Source: Nymphaea colorata (lineage: Eukaryota > Streptophyta > Magnoliopsida > Nymphaeales > Nymphaeaceae). Taken from it: DNA of 64,000 bases. Positions 22,012 through 34,754 of the stretch are shown here, one piece after another. A program made the position numbers and the translations under genes. Under the pieces are notes generated by a model, which was given only the letters and a program-made list of their open reading frames with translations, was not told where the DNA came from and did no database searches. Within the stretch, counting starts at the first letter, position 1; each line of letters begins with the position of its first letter. The DNA lies in contig NC_045142.1 of the NCBI RefSeq assembly GCF_008831285.2, positions 18,539,354 to 18,603,353 on the forward strand. Direction: 5' to 3'.

Positions 22012-22464
22012 GGGCCTGTTTGGTTGGAAGGAAAGGAAGGGAAATTGAGGGATTGAGCAATTTCTCTTGTATTTGGTTGGCTAATTAGAAATGAGGGAAA
22101 GGAGAGAAAAAAAGAAAGTCTGTTTGGATGGGAGGGAAGGAAAAGGAAAGGAAATGATTGTATAGTGTAAATTAAATCTCTCCCAAATCAGACGGATTGA
22201 GAGGGAAATGAAAAGGAGTAAGTACAAAAGTGTTGACTGCCCACAATACCCCTCCACGTTTTTTTTCTGCCTGCCTCCCAACCTTTTGACTATTGAGGGT
22301 ATTATTATAAATTGTATCGTTTCCTTTCCATTTCATTCACTTTTATCCAAACAAGCTTTTATAATCACCTCTTTCCATTCTATTCCCTTCCCTTCCCTTT
22401 CCATTCCTTTCCCTCCCTTTGCCTCCATCCCTTTCCCTCCATTTCCCTCCAACCAAACAGGGAG
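22012..22464. mobile_element. 453 bp Harbinger-type MITE
   Basis: The left end GGGCCTGTTTGGTTGG and right end CCAACCAAACAGGGAG are inverted repeats flanked by TTA on both sides (22009-22011 and 22465-22467). The subterminal GGAAGGAAAGG and CCCTTTCC tracts match the ends of the large palindrome at 6291, so it is probably a non-autonomous member of the same family. It has no coding capacity. Confidence 0.85.
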
Positions 22465-24790
22465 TTAAATTTTATAAATTAAGATTTTTTAAAAATTATA
22501 TACATGTCAATTTAAAAATTTTGAAAGTGTAAGCCGCCCTTTCTCTCCGTCCTTGATTCTTGAATAGCAACACTTAGAGATTTGGAAACGGGGGTACTCC
22601 ATCACAATGCCAAGGACAACTGGTGATTTGGATCGAACCCAGTTCTATCATATTAGATCTAAGTGGATTACGTGTAATCATGGAATCTGGATCTAAGTCC
22701 CTGTTCAAACTCTATTTTTTAAATTCACATTTGGATTCAACTGGCAGATTCAGTGATGTGTTATCGCTCGATTCTTCATCCGATCTGAATCGGTTATCCA
22801 GGTCGAATTGGAACATAAAACTGCATATCAACTTTGAATCCGGCTTGTTTCGGCTCAATCAGATTCGTTTTAAGCATTTTAAATTTGAAATCGACTCTAT
22901 TCTTTGAAGCCGAACGTAGACTCAACTAGCATGCTTCGGTATTATGGAATCAGGTCGAATCGGATCTAACTCGAATTGAGTTATCAAATTGAAACCCGGC
23001 AGTAATCAAATTAAATTTGATCTTACCATTTATTCAGACACACGAAATCGAAACCTGCCCCACAGTAATATAGAAATTTTCACTAAACAGGATTAAGGAA
23101 GTGTTTTGGGTGACACTCTGAAAAAACCTGGTTTTGTGAAAAAACCTGATTAAAAACTAAGTTTTGTAAACTTCGCTTAGATGACAAGTGAAAATTTTAG
23201 TTTGGAGGTAAAAGTTAGTCTTACTTAAAAAACATGACAAAAGAGATGGGGTTTTCAGGCTTTCATGAAATGAAAACTTGGTTTGGCAAAACCTGGTTCT
23301 AATAAAAACCCACATCCAAATGTTCTTGAAATGGTGTTTTGGAACAAAGCCAGGTTTCATGTATGTTGTCAGCCAAACGCCTCCCAAATCTTAATGAAAT
23401 AATAGAAAGACAGTTGGGTTCTTAATTTCAAAATTTAGCATATTTTGAGCATCACTGTTTATCCCCAAGAAATTATGACAAACCAATAAATGAAATTACC
23501 AGCGTTACGTTTAGATGACACCCCGAAAAGGCATGTATGGATGACGGTCAAAACAGTGGTGTAGCGATATTTGCCCACACTAGCCTCACAAAATTAATTT
23601 AATATAAATGTTAATGTTTTGATATATTTGATTGCTATACAAGTAAGTGACTTAAAGAAATTAAAGGTATTGAATGAGTGCCCCAACAAAAAAAAAAAAA
23701 AAAAAAAAACTGACTCACTAGTGGGTCAAAACCTCTTTAGACAAAACATTGTCTTCAAAAGAGAGTGAATAACCTAACCCCTTCCTGAAATCTTCCACAA
23801 AATACATTGTTTCTAGTTCTTGCGAAACATACAAACAAAGTTTTGAAAACTGGTTAGAAAACCAACTTTTGATAAAATTTTATTTGTAAGAACTAAGTTT
23901 TTTAGGGGTTTCATCCATATGCTACCGTAGTGATCGCCATAGAACAATCAAACATTGATTTGAATGTGTTGATTTCCATTCCCCATGTTAGATACCACCC
24001 TATTGTTTATGTTTTTTTCAAACATGAAAAGAAAGAGCAAGTAACAATTAAAATTGAGATGCAAGATAGCCATTGTCAAATAAGTAGGACAAAGTTACTT
24101 TATATATTTTGGTATAAATTTAAATCTTATTGCGCATAATTAATTACATCCTTTTTTTTAGATGGAAGAAACAAAGATGGAACTATTGAGATAGTCATTT
24201 CTTTATCTAACATACATGCTTCTTTCATTTGAACCAGCCATTGGACCTCTTGGTAGTCTGCTTATTTCATAACAAGGCTTGTATCGAAATTGTTTGATTC
24301 CTATTGATGTCATTATTTGAGAGTTGAGTTCAAGAAGGTGTTGTAGACAAGTAAAAGAAGTATTTTCTCATAATGTTCATAGGAGAGTCAAAACTATCAC
24401 CTAACCCCTCATCTATCTAAAGTAGATGACCTATTTATGTGCCTCGAAGTGTAGTTCGGACCTGGTTAAATTTACATTTTTTTTGCAGTACAAAGAATTA
24501 ATAGTATGAAGATTTTGAACATAATTAGCTGCTTACCTACCATTGTGTCAACCTCTTCACAAAAATAAATCATGAAGAGTTATTCAATCCACCTAAAATA
24601 AATATACTTGGTGGTTGTCCATCCCCCTCCCCCTTCTCTCTCTCCCTCCGTGCAGGTGCAGCGATTGAAGAAGGTGTAAACGGCAAAATTTAAACAAAAA
24701 AAGAAAAATCCTTACCACCTAAAAAATATAAGTACGAGTCTCAAACTCATGAAACTCGGATGCGTATAAAGCGTAGCGGAAAAAAAAAAA
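22465..24790. other. Intergenic, no gene recognised
   Basis: AT-rich intergenic sequence. Between about 23100 and 23390 'aaaacctggttt' motifs appear in both orientations and may be a decayed inverted-repeat element. A 24-base poly-A run starts near 23686. The short open frames here (22623-22907, 23930-24139) have no recognisable domain. Confidence 0.45.
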
Positions 24791-24794
24791 AAGG

Positions 24795-24880
24795 AAAAAT
24801 GAGAGATTGTGTAAGGAAAGGAAAGGGCAAAATCGGTGGCTGCCCACAATACCCTTCACGTATTTTTCTTCAACCAACAA
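24795..24880. mobile_element. Fragment of the Harbinger-type MITE
   Basis: 'ctgcccacaatacccttcacg' and the preceding GGAAAGG tract match 22235-22260 of the 453 bp MITE. I see no complete ends. A CT-rich stretch follows to about 25240; it contains a possible donor (GAAG|GTACGT near 24935) but no credible protein. Confidence 0.4.
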
Positions 24881-25287
24881 AACGAAGAGGAAAGCCGAGG
24901 CCTCCTCCACCGCTGGACACCCGTTTCCTGAGAAGGTACGTTCTTCAGCTTCTTTTCTTCTTCTTCTTCTTGCTGCTGCTGCTCCTCCCCGTCCTCCCTG
25001 GTTTCCTTCTGTTTTTTTTTCTTCTTCTATGTTTTCGTTTTCTTTTCTTTTTTTTCTCTTTGTGGCGACGGAGACCGGGCCTCCTCCCTGTCCTCCCTGG
25101 TTTCCTTCCGTTTCGTCTTCTTCTTTTCTTTGTTTTGAATCTCTTCCCTAGCCTACCACCGTCACCTCCTCCTGCGCCATTTCTCCTCCCATCCGTGACA
25201 AGGTCTTTCTCTCTTTCTCCCTTTCTCTCTCTTATTCGTTGTTTTATGATGGCATGTTATATGAGTGGACATAACCTTATGGTTGAT

Positions 25288-25886
25288 GGGGGCTTCACCA
25301 TGTGCGACTCTATCTTCAATGTGTTCAAGAAATAAAATATAAACTGTGTTTTCCATAGTGTGGAATACCCTTTGATTTGAGATAATAATCATGTTATTTA
25401 AACTGAAGGCAGTGTTTAGTCAATGTGAATAAATGTGTGCTTAGTGGGGGGAAGTCAGGCCGCCTAGAGTTGCAGCTTATGGATGTAAAACACCACTAGG
25501 ATCAGATTTTCCTTGGTTGCCGTACCACCATTAGCATACTGGAATGCTTGTCAAGGAAACTACTTAAGTCTCTGGTGTTTGTTACTGGGGGCTTCACCAT
25601 GTGCGACTCTATCTTCAATGTGTTCAAGAAATAAAATATAAACTATGTTTTCCATAGTGTGGAATACCCTTTGATTTGAGATAATAATCATGTTATTTAA
25701 AGTGAAGGCAGTGGTTAGTCAATGTGAATAAATGTGTGCTTAGTGGGGGGAAGTCAGGCCGCCTAGAGTTGCAGCTTATGGATGTAAAACACCACTAGGA
25801 TCAGATTTTCCTTGGTTGCCGTACCACCATTAGCATACTGAAATGCTTGTCAAGGAAACTACTTAAGTCTCTGGTGTTTGTTACTG
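25288..25886. repeat. 299 bp tandem duplication
   Basis: 'ggcttcaccatgtgcgactc' occurs at 25291 and 25590. The following 299 bases repeat with only a few differences, for example 'aactgtgtt' against 'aactatgtt'. Both copies hold 'cttagtggggggaagtcagg'. It has no coding content and no recognised element ends. Confidence 0.85.
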
Positions 25887-26748
25887 TGAACCAGATGACC
25901 TGTTTTCTGTGTGTTTCGTCAACAACGTCCGTGGTTTTTTTCCTTTTGTTGGTCCAGTCTGAGTACTTATATGCTTCTAGTTTTATCTTACCTATCTTTG
26001 TCGATGTTGCTCTCGTCTTGCTTCAAGTACTGCAGCAGTAAGAGATTCAAGTACTTATTCCAAATTCAGCAGAACTGAAGGACTGATCAGTACTATCGTC
26101 ACTTGTTAATCGTTCTCCAATTTCTGGTTAGCTTTTCTTCACCATGAGATGGAGAAGAAAAGCTCCATTAGAAAAAGAGAGGGAGAGTAAGCAGACCAGA
26201 ACCTAGACCCAAAAATTATTAATTTGTTATGTTTCCATGTACTGATAGATTTAATTGAGATGTCCGCAACTAGTATTTCACATAGATGAGTTGGATTAAA
26301 ATATGGGATCCTGCAACTGTTGGTTGTCCTGAACCTGATCTGCATTTAACCACACACTGGTGGTTGTGTGGCTGTGAATTGTGTTGAGGGGGAGTTGGGT
26401 CAGGTCTGCCATTTACCATATCTAATTTATTTGGATCTTCCTTAACCAGACTCAAATTCAGGTTCAGACTTGAAATGATGAATCTGAAGTAAAGGGTCTG
26501 GTTTTCCGGCCCACAAAATCTGATCCGTGTAACAAAAAAAAAAACGAGATTTTTTAATCATGAAACATAAAGTTCGCATGCTTATGGTTAGTTTAATTTA
26601 AAAAACCACATGTGATTTGATAGTGCAGATGCACACACCACACACATATACACCCCAACGAGGATATGCAACTTTTCTAGGCAGATGCTTTTTCGCCAAG
26701 GTCTCTTGGGCAGATGAGCAAGGTGGGATGGGCATTATCGTGTTTTTT

Positions 26749-27020
26749 CTGAAACCTCTCATTCTTTTATTAAACATTTTGACCGTTAGGGGTATTATTG
26801 TAAAATATTATAAATTCTATCCTTTCCTTTCCTTTATGTAGTCCAAACAAACATGATTTTTAGTCTTTCATTTCCTTTCTATCCAAACAAACTTTTTAAT
26901 CAACTCTTTCCTTTCCTTTCCATTCCATTCATTTCTCTTTCCTTTCTCTTCCCTTCCCTTTCCTTTCCCTCCCTTTCCCTCCCTTCCTTTCCTTCCCTTT
27001 CCCTCCAAACAAACAAAGCG
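26749..27020. mobile_element. Truncated Harbinger end
   Basis: This segment matches the outer right arm of the palindrome (13764-14156) in order: 'gaaacctctca', 'gttaggggtattattgtaaa', 'gtccaaacaaacatgatttt', then CCTTTCC tracts ending CAAAGCG followed by TAA (27021-27023). The left end is missing, so this is a fragment. Confidence 0.65.
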
Positions 27021-27029
27021 TAAAGTCGT

Positions 27030-29416
27030 GTTTCACTTCCTTGTTGTCATCATCATTTCTCTTCGCATTCTCGCGAGCTCTAGCATCTCGATTGCTCGCT
27101 TTAGTTTTCCCCCTCTACCGCCGTCATTCGAGCGCAGTGGCAGCTTCAAGGTATGAATCCGCTGCCCTCCTCTTCCTGCTTCCGTTTCTTATTTTCCTAC
27201 TTCCTCCCTTTTTTACTGCTGTATTCTTTCCTTTCTATTTTCTCACGTGTTCTTCTCGTTTCTCTTCCATGGCCAGTCGGCAGCCGAGGAGGGATGAATA
27301 GGGAGAGAGGCGATGGCGCCATGTCTCCTTCTGACGAGAGAGAAAGGCAGCCGAGATTGCGACCTTCTCTGTGTTGCAATGCAGAACTCTGGAATACTTG
27401 TTCAGTCTAATATCTGATTTTTTTCCCTATTGGGAATAGAATTTTGGGATGGTAATGCTTCAAGGCGCGAGGCCGGTGCGAGTTAGGCATGAGCGTGTCA
27501 AGGCGTGCTACGCGTTCGGGCATGGGTTTTCTTTTTAACTAAAGAAGTGTTGATTGTTTTTCTCATCGTTATTCGGTCCTGCAAGCCGCAACCCCGTTCT
27601 CTCTCTCAACGGCCGAACAAGGTTTCTGAACGCAGCAGGATTTGTCTTGCCAGCGTCGCTTTCCTTCTCCCTCTCTCTCTCTCTCAAAATTAAGAGTCAG
27701 CCGCCAGCAATGGCTGGTTGGCGACAATAGCTGCGACATGGAGGAGACCACACTACCGTTCAGCTTCTCCATGGCTCTCTCTCTTTTCCCCTCACTGCCC
27801 ACACCCATCTCTCTCTCATCTTTCTTCCCTATTTTTAATGGAGTTCAGTCATGCTGTTGGTTTTCTTAGCTGCTGTAAAACCTCTGGATGTGGATTTTAT
27901 AAGTGTTCAGTCTTTTCTTGGTTCTGTTAAGCAATTGTAAAACAAGAAATAAGTGGGAATTTGCCCTTTTTGATTTTTTTTTTCCATACAGTAGTTCTGA
28001 TTCTTCTGACAGATGCAATGTATTTTCTAGTTTTTGAGGTGCTAGATTTCAGATTTCCACTTTCATTTTCTGCCAAGAAAAGGCCTATCTTATAGTGTTA
28101 TATGCGGTTTCCATCTCTTATTAAACTATGGATACATTTGTTATTGTTTATCCAATAGAACATGCATTTTTCCCATATTGTATATCATACTTTTGTATTT
28201 TCAAATTCAAACAATGGCTCTGATCATGATTAAACTTGATTACTAATGTTTTTTCTTCTTCAGCAGATCCATCTGATTTCAAAATATAATTTAGCAAATA
28301 AGCAATGGTAAACATATCTATACTTCTATAGTTTAAGATATGGCAGTGTGCGTCTATGTTAACATGATCTGGTATAAGTTTGATATCCGTCTACCCAAGT
28401 TTTCCTAGGACCAAGCAAAATATAAGCACAGGGATTCACATGTGTGTGTGTGTGTTTCGTTTGGTGATTTATGAGCTTATGCCATTGTTCCCAAGCTCAT
28501 TTTCCTTTAAATGTATGATATCTTGCCAATTAGAGAGCACGTTCTGAGTACCTTAGCTACCAGAAATTACAAAAAAAGCTGCATAGATCTGCTCTTGAAA
28601 GTCGGTAAGATTTTCTTTGTTTGTCATGCAACTCAAATGATCTTACCAATGCTACTAGCCCTCAAGTTTCATCATAGTTGGGTACTTGTTTATGCATTTG
28701 TTAAGCAACTGAAAGGAAGTGATGCAATAATGTGTTTGCATTCCTATTTTCCTGAACAATGACTGCCATAATATGACTGAAATATTAAAAGCATGTAGAT
28801 CTGCAATTTCATAACCAGTTTACAAATGTTGGCTTGTCAAGAACATACTAAACCAGTAAATGTCCTTCAAAATTCAGCAACATCATGCTTTCTTAACCAG
28901 TTTACAAATGTTTGGCTTGTCAAGAACACACTAAACCAGTAAATGTTCTTGAAAATTCAGCAGCATTGCACTTTTGTGTTGTATAATTTGCTGCATTTGC
29001 CCTCTTCTGTTCAGATGAATGAAGAGAATCTCTTGTTTCATTGTGGTAATGATTTGCCTATATAACAATTTGAGTTGTATTCCTGGATTTTTTGGCTATT
29101 TTACCTTGACAGAATTAAGTGTAAAAGAGAAATAGGTAGCTCTTTTTTTAACTTTGTTATGAAAAGTTCAAGGAACACGATGTTTTGTGAACACATGAGT
29201 TGAATCCACATCTGATATTGAATATTACTACTTTCCTTTGTTTATTATATTCAAATATCTATTTGACAGAAAATCTGAAACCAAGTATGCAAATATTAGT
29301 CATTGAAAGTCCAATTTGTGCCATGCTAATGGCCGTCATTGAAATATTTTAATCCAAGTTTATGCTCTTTCCGTGTAGCCAGTCTTTTTCATCCTTTACT
29401 ATCTTGCTGTGAAGAC
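27030..29416 (+). other. Probable RRP41 upstream and 5' untranslated region
   Basis: 27030-27150 is a CG-containing, pyrimidine-rich block that ends in a good donor (TCAAG|GTATG near 27151). An acceptor (CCGTGTAG|C, about 29379) precedes the RRP41 ATG, so a 5'UTR intron is possible. No complete coding frame is present. A diverged 82 bp tandem duplication ('aaccagtttacaaatgtt' at 28813 and 28895) and a GT run near 28440 are the only repeats seen. Confidence 0.35.
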
Positions 29417-32363
29417 ATGGAATATGTTAGTCCAGAGGGTCTGCGTTTGGATGGTCGGCGTGCAATGGAGGTAAATCTCTCTCTCTCTCTCTCTCTCTCT
29501 TCCCCTTCTCTCATATTCTGCTTTGGAATGAGTTTCAGATGAGGCAGCTTCGTGCAGAGATGGGTGTTGTAGCAAAGGCAGATGGGTATCACCTTTATAA
29601 TTATATCTAATTTGTTTTAGTTATGAATATTTTTTAATTTCATTTACCTTGTGTTGGAAAGGTTACTGTCTATTGCTTGTAGGGATTGATTCTGTCTCGT
29701 CCCTGCAACTGAGGGCTATCCTCAACAGATATTTTTAGTCAATAACCTTCAAATGCTTTTTGTTTCCCTCTTTCCAGCTCTGCTGCTTTTGAGATGGGAA
29801 ACACAAAAGTAATAGCAGCTGTTTATGGGCCAAGAGAGGTTGGGATCTTTTCAAATGTTTTTCATTTTGTTAAATTGGTTTTGTTGGTATCATTTCTTGC
29901 TATATGGTTATTGCATTTCATTCTAAATAAGATTCTAAATATGTTTATTTTCCTTTCGAATTTGGTTTCATCTGTCTACCTAATTCAGCTAATTTTGCCA
30001 CAATCTATTTTTTACATGAACCACCTTTTGCACGAATAATTTTGGTATTCTGATATTCAAAATCCACACAACTTTCATACAGAACTTGGCAAACTATTTT
30101 TTTGCGAGATAAACATGATTTGTATGCCTGTTCTTTGCAAATGGACTATTCCCGAACACACTCATTCATGTGATGGTTATCAAGATTTAATCACAGACGA
30201 TAGTCACAAATAACATGTTTTTTCGAAAAAAACATGTTAAATGCAAAAAATAAGTCAGCCAAAGAGCGAAAAAATATTTTCTTGGAAAAACCTCAAAAAT
30301 GAAAAAAAAAAACTATAACATGTTTTTTTAACATCTTTTCATTTTGGATGCTTTTCATTTTTTTTTGCATTTTGACGCATTTTTATATATTTTTTTGCAT
30401 TTTTTGCATTCCTTTTACATTGTTCACTACCACATTTTTAAATTTTCACATTTTACTTTTAAGATATTTGTTTTAATTGTTTTAAAATTTGCCGAGATTT
30501 TTTGAGAAAAGCAATCCGTATTATACCCGAGAAAAACCTTGCAGTTTAAAACCGGTAAACGATATTTGTGACTATGATTTTAATTAGTTTGGTATTTGCA
30601 ACCACATTTGAGCTTTCAGCTTATGTTGAGCTTTGTTTGCTTGGGAAATAATTTTTTGCTTTTCTCTGTTTTTTTACATAGTTGTGCAACATTGAACTAA
30701 ACAAGTGCTGATAAATTGAGTGAATCTTTTCTCTGTTTAGGTTCAAAATAAAAGCCAGCAAGTCAATGACCAGGCATTGGTGAGTTTCTGCTTGTGTCTA
30801 TAGTCCCTTCATTTTTTTTCATGTTCACATGTTTGCATCATTTTCCTCATCTTCCTCTTCCCTTTTGCATACAGGTTCGCTGTGAGTACAGCATGGCTAA
30901 TTTTAGCACTGGTGATCGCAACAGGAGACCAAAAGGGGACAGGTTTTATTCATTATGAATCATTTCTAGCTTTTTCTTCTGACATGGTTCTTGCAACTAG
31001 TCACTTTCAAGTGTTAGTTTTCTTTATCTGGAGGGCAGAGCTGTTCTATGATGCTGATGTTGAAATTACTGCATAATTATCATTTGCTTCTATGTTTTGT
31101 TGGTAACAAAGCCACTACTTATTTTGGATGACACAACCACCTGATGCCTTTTTTATCATGACAGGTGTGTGTGTGTGTGTTTTTTTTTGGGAGATATATC
31201 TTCTCTATGCATGATCTTGGACTAGGTGCTATGTCACATGGGTGCGAGGTGCGGGTGCCAGTGGGGCACCTCCAAAAAAAAACTTGGGTGAAGGGGTGCC
31301 GCAAGGGTGTATGTAGTTATGTACACATTTAGTTTATAGATATAAGTATATGTATTCATAATATATATAATTATATGGTTGTTTTTTAGCTTAATCGGGC
31401 CTTTTTTCTTACTTTTAATACTGTAAATAAAGAAAGAGAGGGAGAGAGAGAAGAAAAAAAAAGGGAAATTTTTTTTAAAGGTGAATAAGAGAAGGTGCGG
31501 GTTGCATGTCGGAGCCGCACTCATGTCCAATGCACCTAATCTATGTTCATGTCCTATAACTACTATGTAGAACTTTGGTTGCTGTTTCATACACATGCAA
31601 GTACTGTGACCTAGAATGGGATGAAGTTTTGATAAAGTAATTTGTGATGGATGATCTTGTTGCAGAAGTTGCCTTTTCTTTGATGTAATGCTGCATGAAA
31701 ACATGCTATTAGGCCTTGTTGACTGTCCTTTATTTCATAGAATTGCTAAGTGTGTCAGCTTACAGTATGAGTAATCAACGATACTTTTTTAAAAAATTTC
31801 TAGTCCATTATAGGTATTGGAGTCGACTGATACCGAAAGTCCACATCTTTTTTCTGTTCCTTTCTTGCTCATTTAAATTTATATGCTTTTGGGGCCTTCA
31901 CATTATTCTGTGATCATACTCTTATATTGGGCTCTAGAAATAAATATATTTTTATCCTTAGTGTGTTTGGAAATCCCTCCAAGTTCTATCAGATTTTTGT
32001 AAACGGTTGAACTTGTGAGCTAAATTTTTAGCTTTTTTATCTATGAATTCTAGTGAACTTGATGATCCCTTGTACATTTCTAATCTGTTCTAAAGATGAA
32101 CTTCTTGTTGTGGCAGGCGTTCAACAGAAATTTCTTTGGTCATCCGTCAGACTATGGAAGAATGCATACTAACACATTTAATGCCTCGTTCTCAGGTTGG
32201 GCACTACCCTGATTTGAGTGAGCTGCCTTTTTTTAAGCTTCAATGTTATGATATTCTTGTTTTGAATCTTGTATTGTTGCAGATTGACATATTTGTACAA
32301 GTTCTTCAAGCTGATGGAGGTAATGTACCATGTCATTAGCATTTAATATTTGTGTTTGTGAGT

Positions 32364-32402
<39 letters not shown>

Positions 32403-34720
32403 GCATGCACAACTTCTATGTTGTTAAGATGTTGTTGTCTTTTAGGAACCAGGTCTGCATGTATCAATGCTGCAACATTGGCACTCGCAGATGCAGGGAT
32501 CCCAATGCGTGATTTAGTTACTTCATGCAGCGCTGGGTATCTTAACAGCACTCCTTTGCTTGGTAACCATATTTTGTTTCTGTCTGAAATATGCCTCATT
32601 TTGAATTCCCTATGTGGTGTATCTGTTTATATCTTGTTATGCTTGTTGTTTTCCTGTCAACAGACTTGAACTATATCGAGGATAGTGCTGGAGGCCCTGA
32701 TGTGACCGTTGGAGTACTAGCGAAGCTTGAGAAAGTCACACTTCTCCAGGTTCCCTGATGGAATGTGTTCTCTTCTAACATATTATTATTTTGAGATGTT
32801 ACTATTGTCAGAAATGTTGACATTTCTTTTTCAATGCAGAAAAAGAGAAATTAGAGAAAAATGAAAAAATAGGAAAAAACTGCAATAGTTTGAAAAAAAA
32901 AGAGCCACAGTGAAGCTATCACATTTTAATTATGTTTTCTCATTTTTTTCAGAAAAAATGTTGCTTAATATATTTTATCATTTCAATGTTTCTTTTAATG
33001 TCGTAATAATTATTTTGAATTTTGATTGATATGTTTGTAAGAAAGTTAGTGGGAAACTCAAATTTCAAAATAAACTTCCCAATTAATACCTCGCTGATAA
33101 AAGCCCGACAATGATATTTGTTAGATTGGTTTGCTGATGTGATTTTGCAGTTAAGGGTTAGCTCTACTGGACTGCTGTTGTCTGTCTAGAATTTATTGCT
33201 TTGAAAAGGTTAGTCATGACAGTGTGTACTGATTCCACTAGGAGGATGTAAAGCCTTCCATAGAAACTAGTTGATGCCATAATCAAAGAATAAACTTGTT
33301 GCTGTAAGCATTCATCTCTGCTGTATGTTCATAAGCTTGGTCTGTCTACTGTCAAGGACTCAAGAGTCGAGAGTTATGAATATGCAAGTTGGTCTAACTT
33401 CTGACCTGGAACCGACACATATCATTGGATGGTATTGATTGGGTTAGTCAGGTCTCTTAGAATTCGAAGTTGACCTGAAGTTTGATCGAAGTTATAAATT
33501 TACAGTAACTTGCTTCACACTTTTTTCCCTTGCTAAAATCAATATTACCTGTTCTGCTGGATGTGGTTTCACATTCTTTCTGGTTAAATCTGGATCTCAG
33601 CCTCTAAGGTGGGATCCAAGCCACACATGGATCTGCACCCTATTCTCAAGGAAGGAACGTAGTACTGGATGGAGGATGATGAAGTTCATACCGTACCTGT
33701 CTCCTTTCTATTTAGAGCCAAATTGGTGAAAAGTTTCCATGTCATTTATTTAGTGGTTTATATGGAAAATTATATGAATTGCAGTGTACTAGCAAAAAAA
33801 AAAATGTAGAGTTCTTGAGTTGATAAGATTTACCAAAGCGGGAAAATGGGTTTGGGTGGAAGGTGCAATTTTCTAGAATAACTCAAGTATGTTGGCTATG
33901 TTAAGGAGAAACCCATGAATGCCTGCAAGTCCACCAGAGAACAATTCTCTTGCCTGCACATGAGGTGATCTAAGAAAAGGTTTCAGGAAACTCGTGTCAG
34001 AAATCTGTGCCTAGGTCAAGCAATATATGAGCTTCTACCTATAACATGCTACTCGAAATAATCATGTATCTTCATGATAGAGAACCTTTTTGGAAGAAAA
34101 AAGTTTGTCATCATCTTGTAGAAAAAAAGGGTGGGAAGAATCTTTATCTAGATACCATTACTTTCTTTGCAGGATTTGAACTAGAAGGTCCATATTCTGA
34201 TTTGATTTCCAGAATTATTTATTCAGAGCATACAGCTAGTTCATGGCGACTGGTTGATTAGTCATGTCTTATTCTTGCATGTCATATGAGCAGGGGTAAA
34301 ATAAAGGGTGAAAGTAAGGTGATTATACCAGACATGCAAATCCACGATCAATTTTTGATTTGCTTGTGTTCTTCAGCTATGCATGCATTTTCTAGATTCT
34401 GGTAAAATACATTTGTGCTTGCTTTTGGTGTCTGCTTCGTGCTTCATTTGTATGTGTGTAGAACATTTGGATATTCTTATGCTGGTTTTTGTTTGTCTCA
34501 GATGGACTCGAAATTACCTATGGACATATTCGAGGATGTCATGGAACTAGCAATTGCTGGCTGCAAGGCTGTGGCTAAGTATATAAGGGAAGTACGTGAT
34601 GTTGGCCAGATTTCTGTTATGGACAATTTTCCTATGCATATAAATTTAATGTTTTCTGAATCTTCTGAAATTTAGCAGTTGTGACTGAGTTATTGTTTTT
34701 GTTGTTGGAGTTGGGGTGTG

Positions 34721-34754
<34 letters not shown>

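Noticed and set aside
24760..25335. 191-codon plus-strand frame
   Set aside because: Rich in Leu/Phe/Pro because of CTTCTT-type sequence; no recognisable family, and the opposite strand is equally open.
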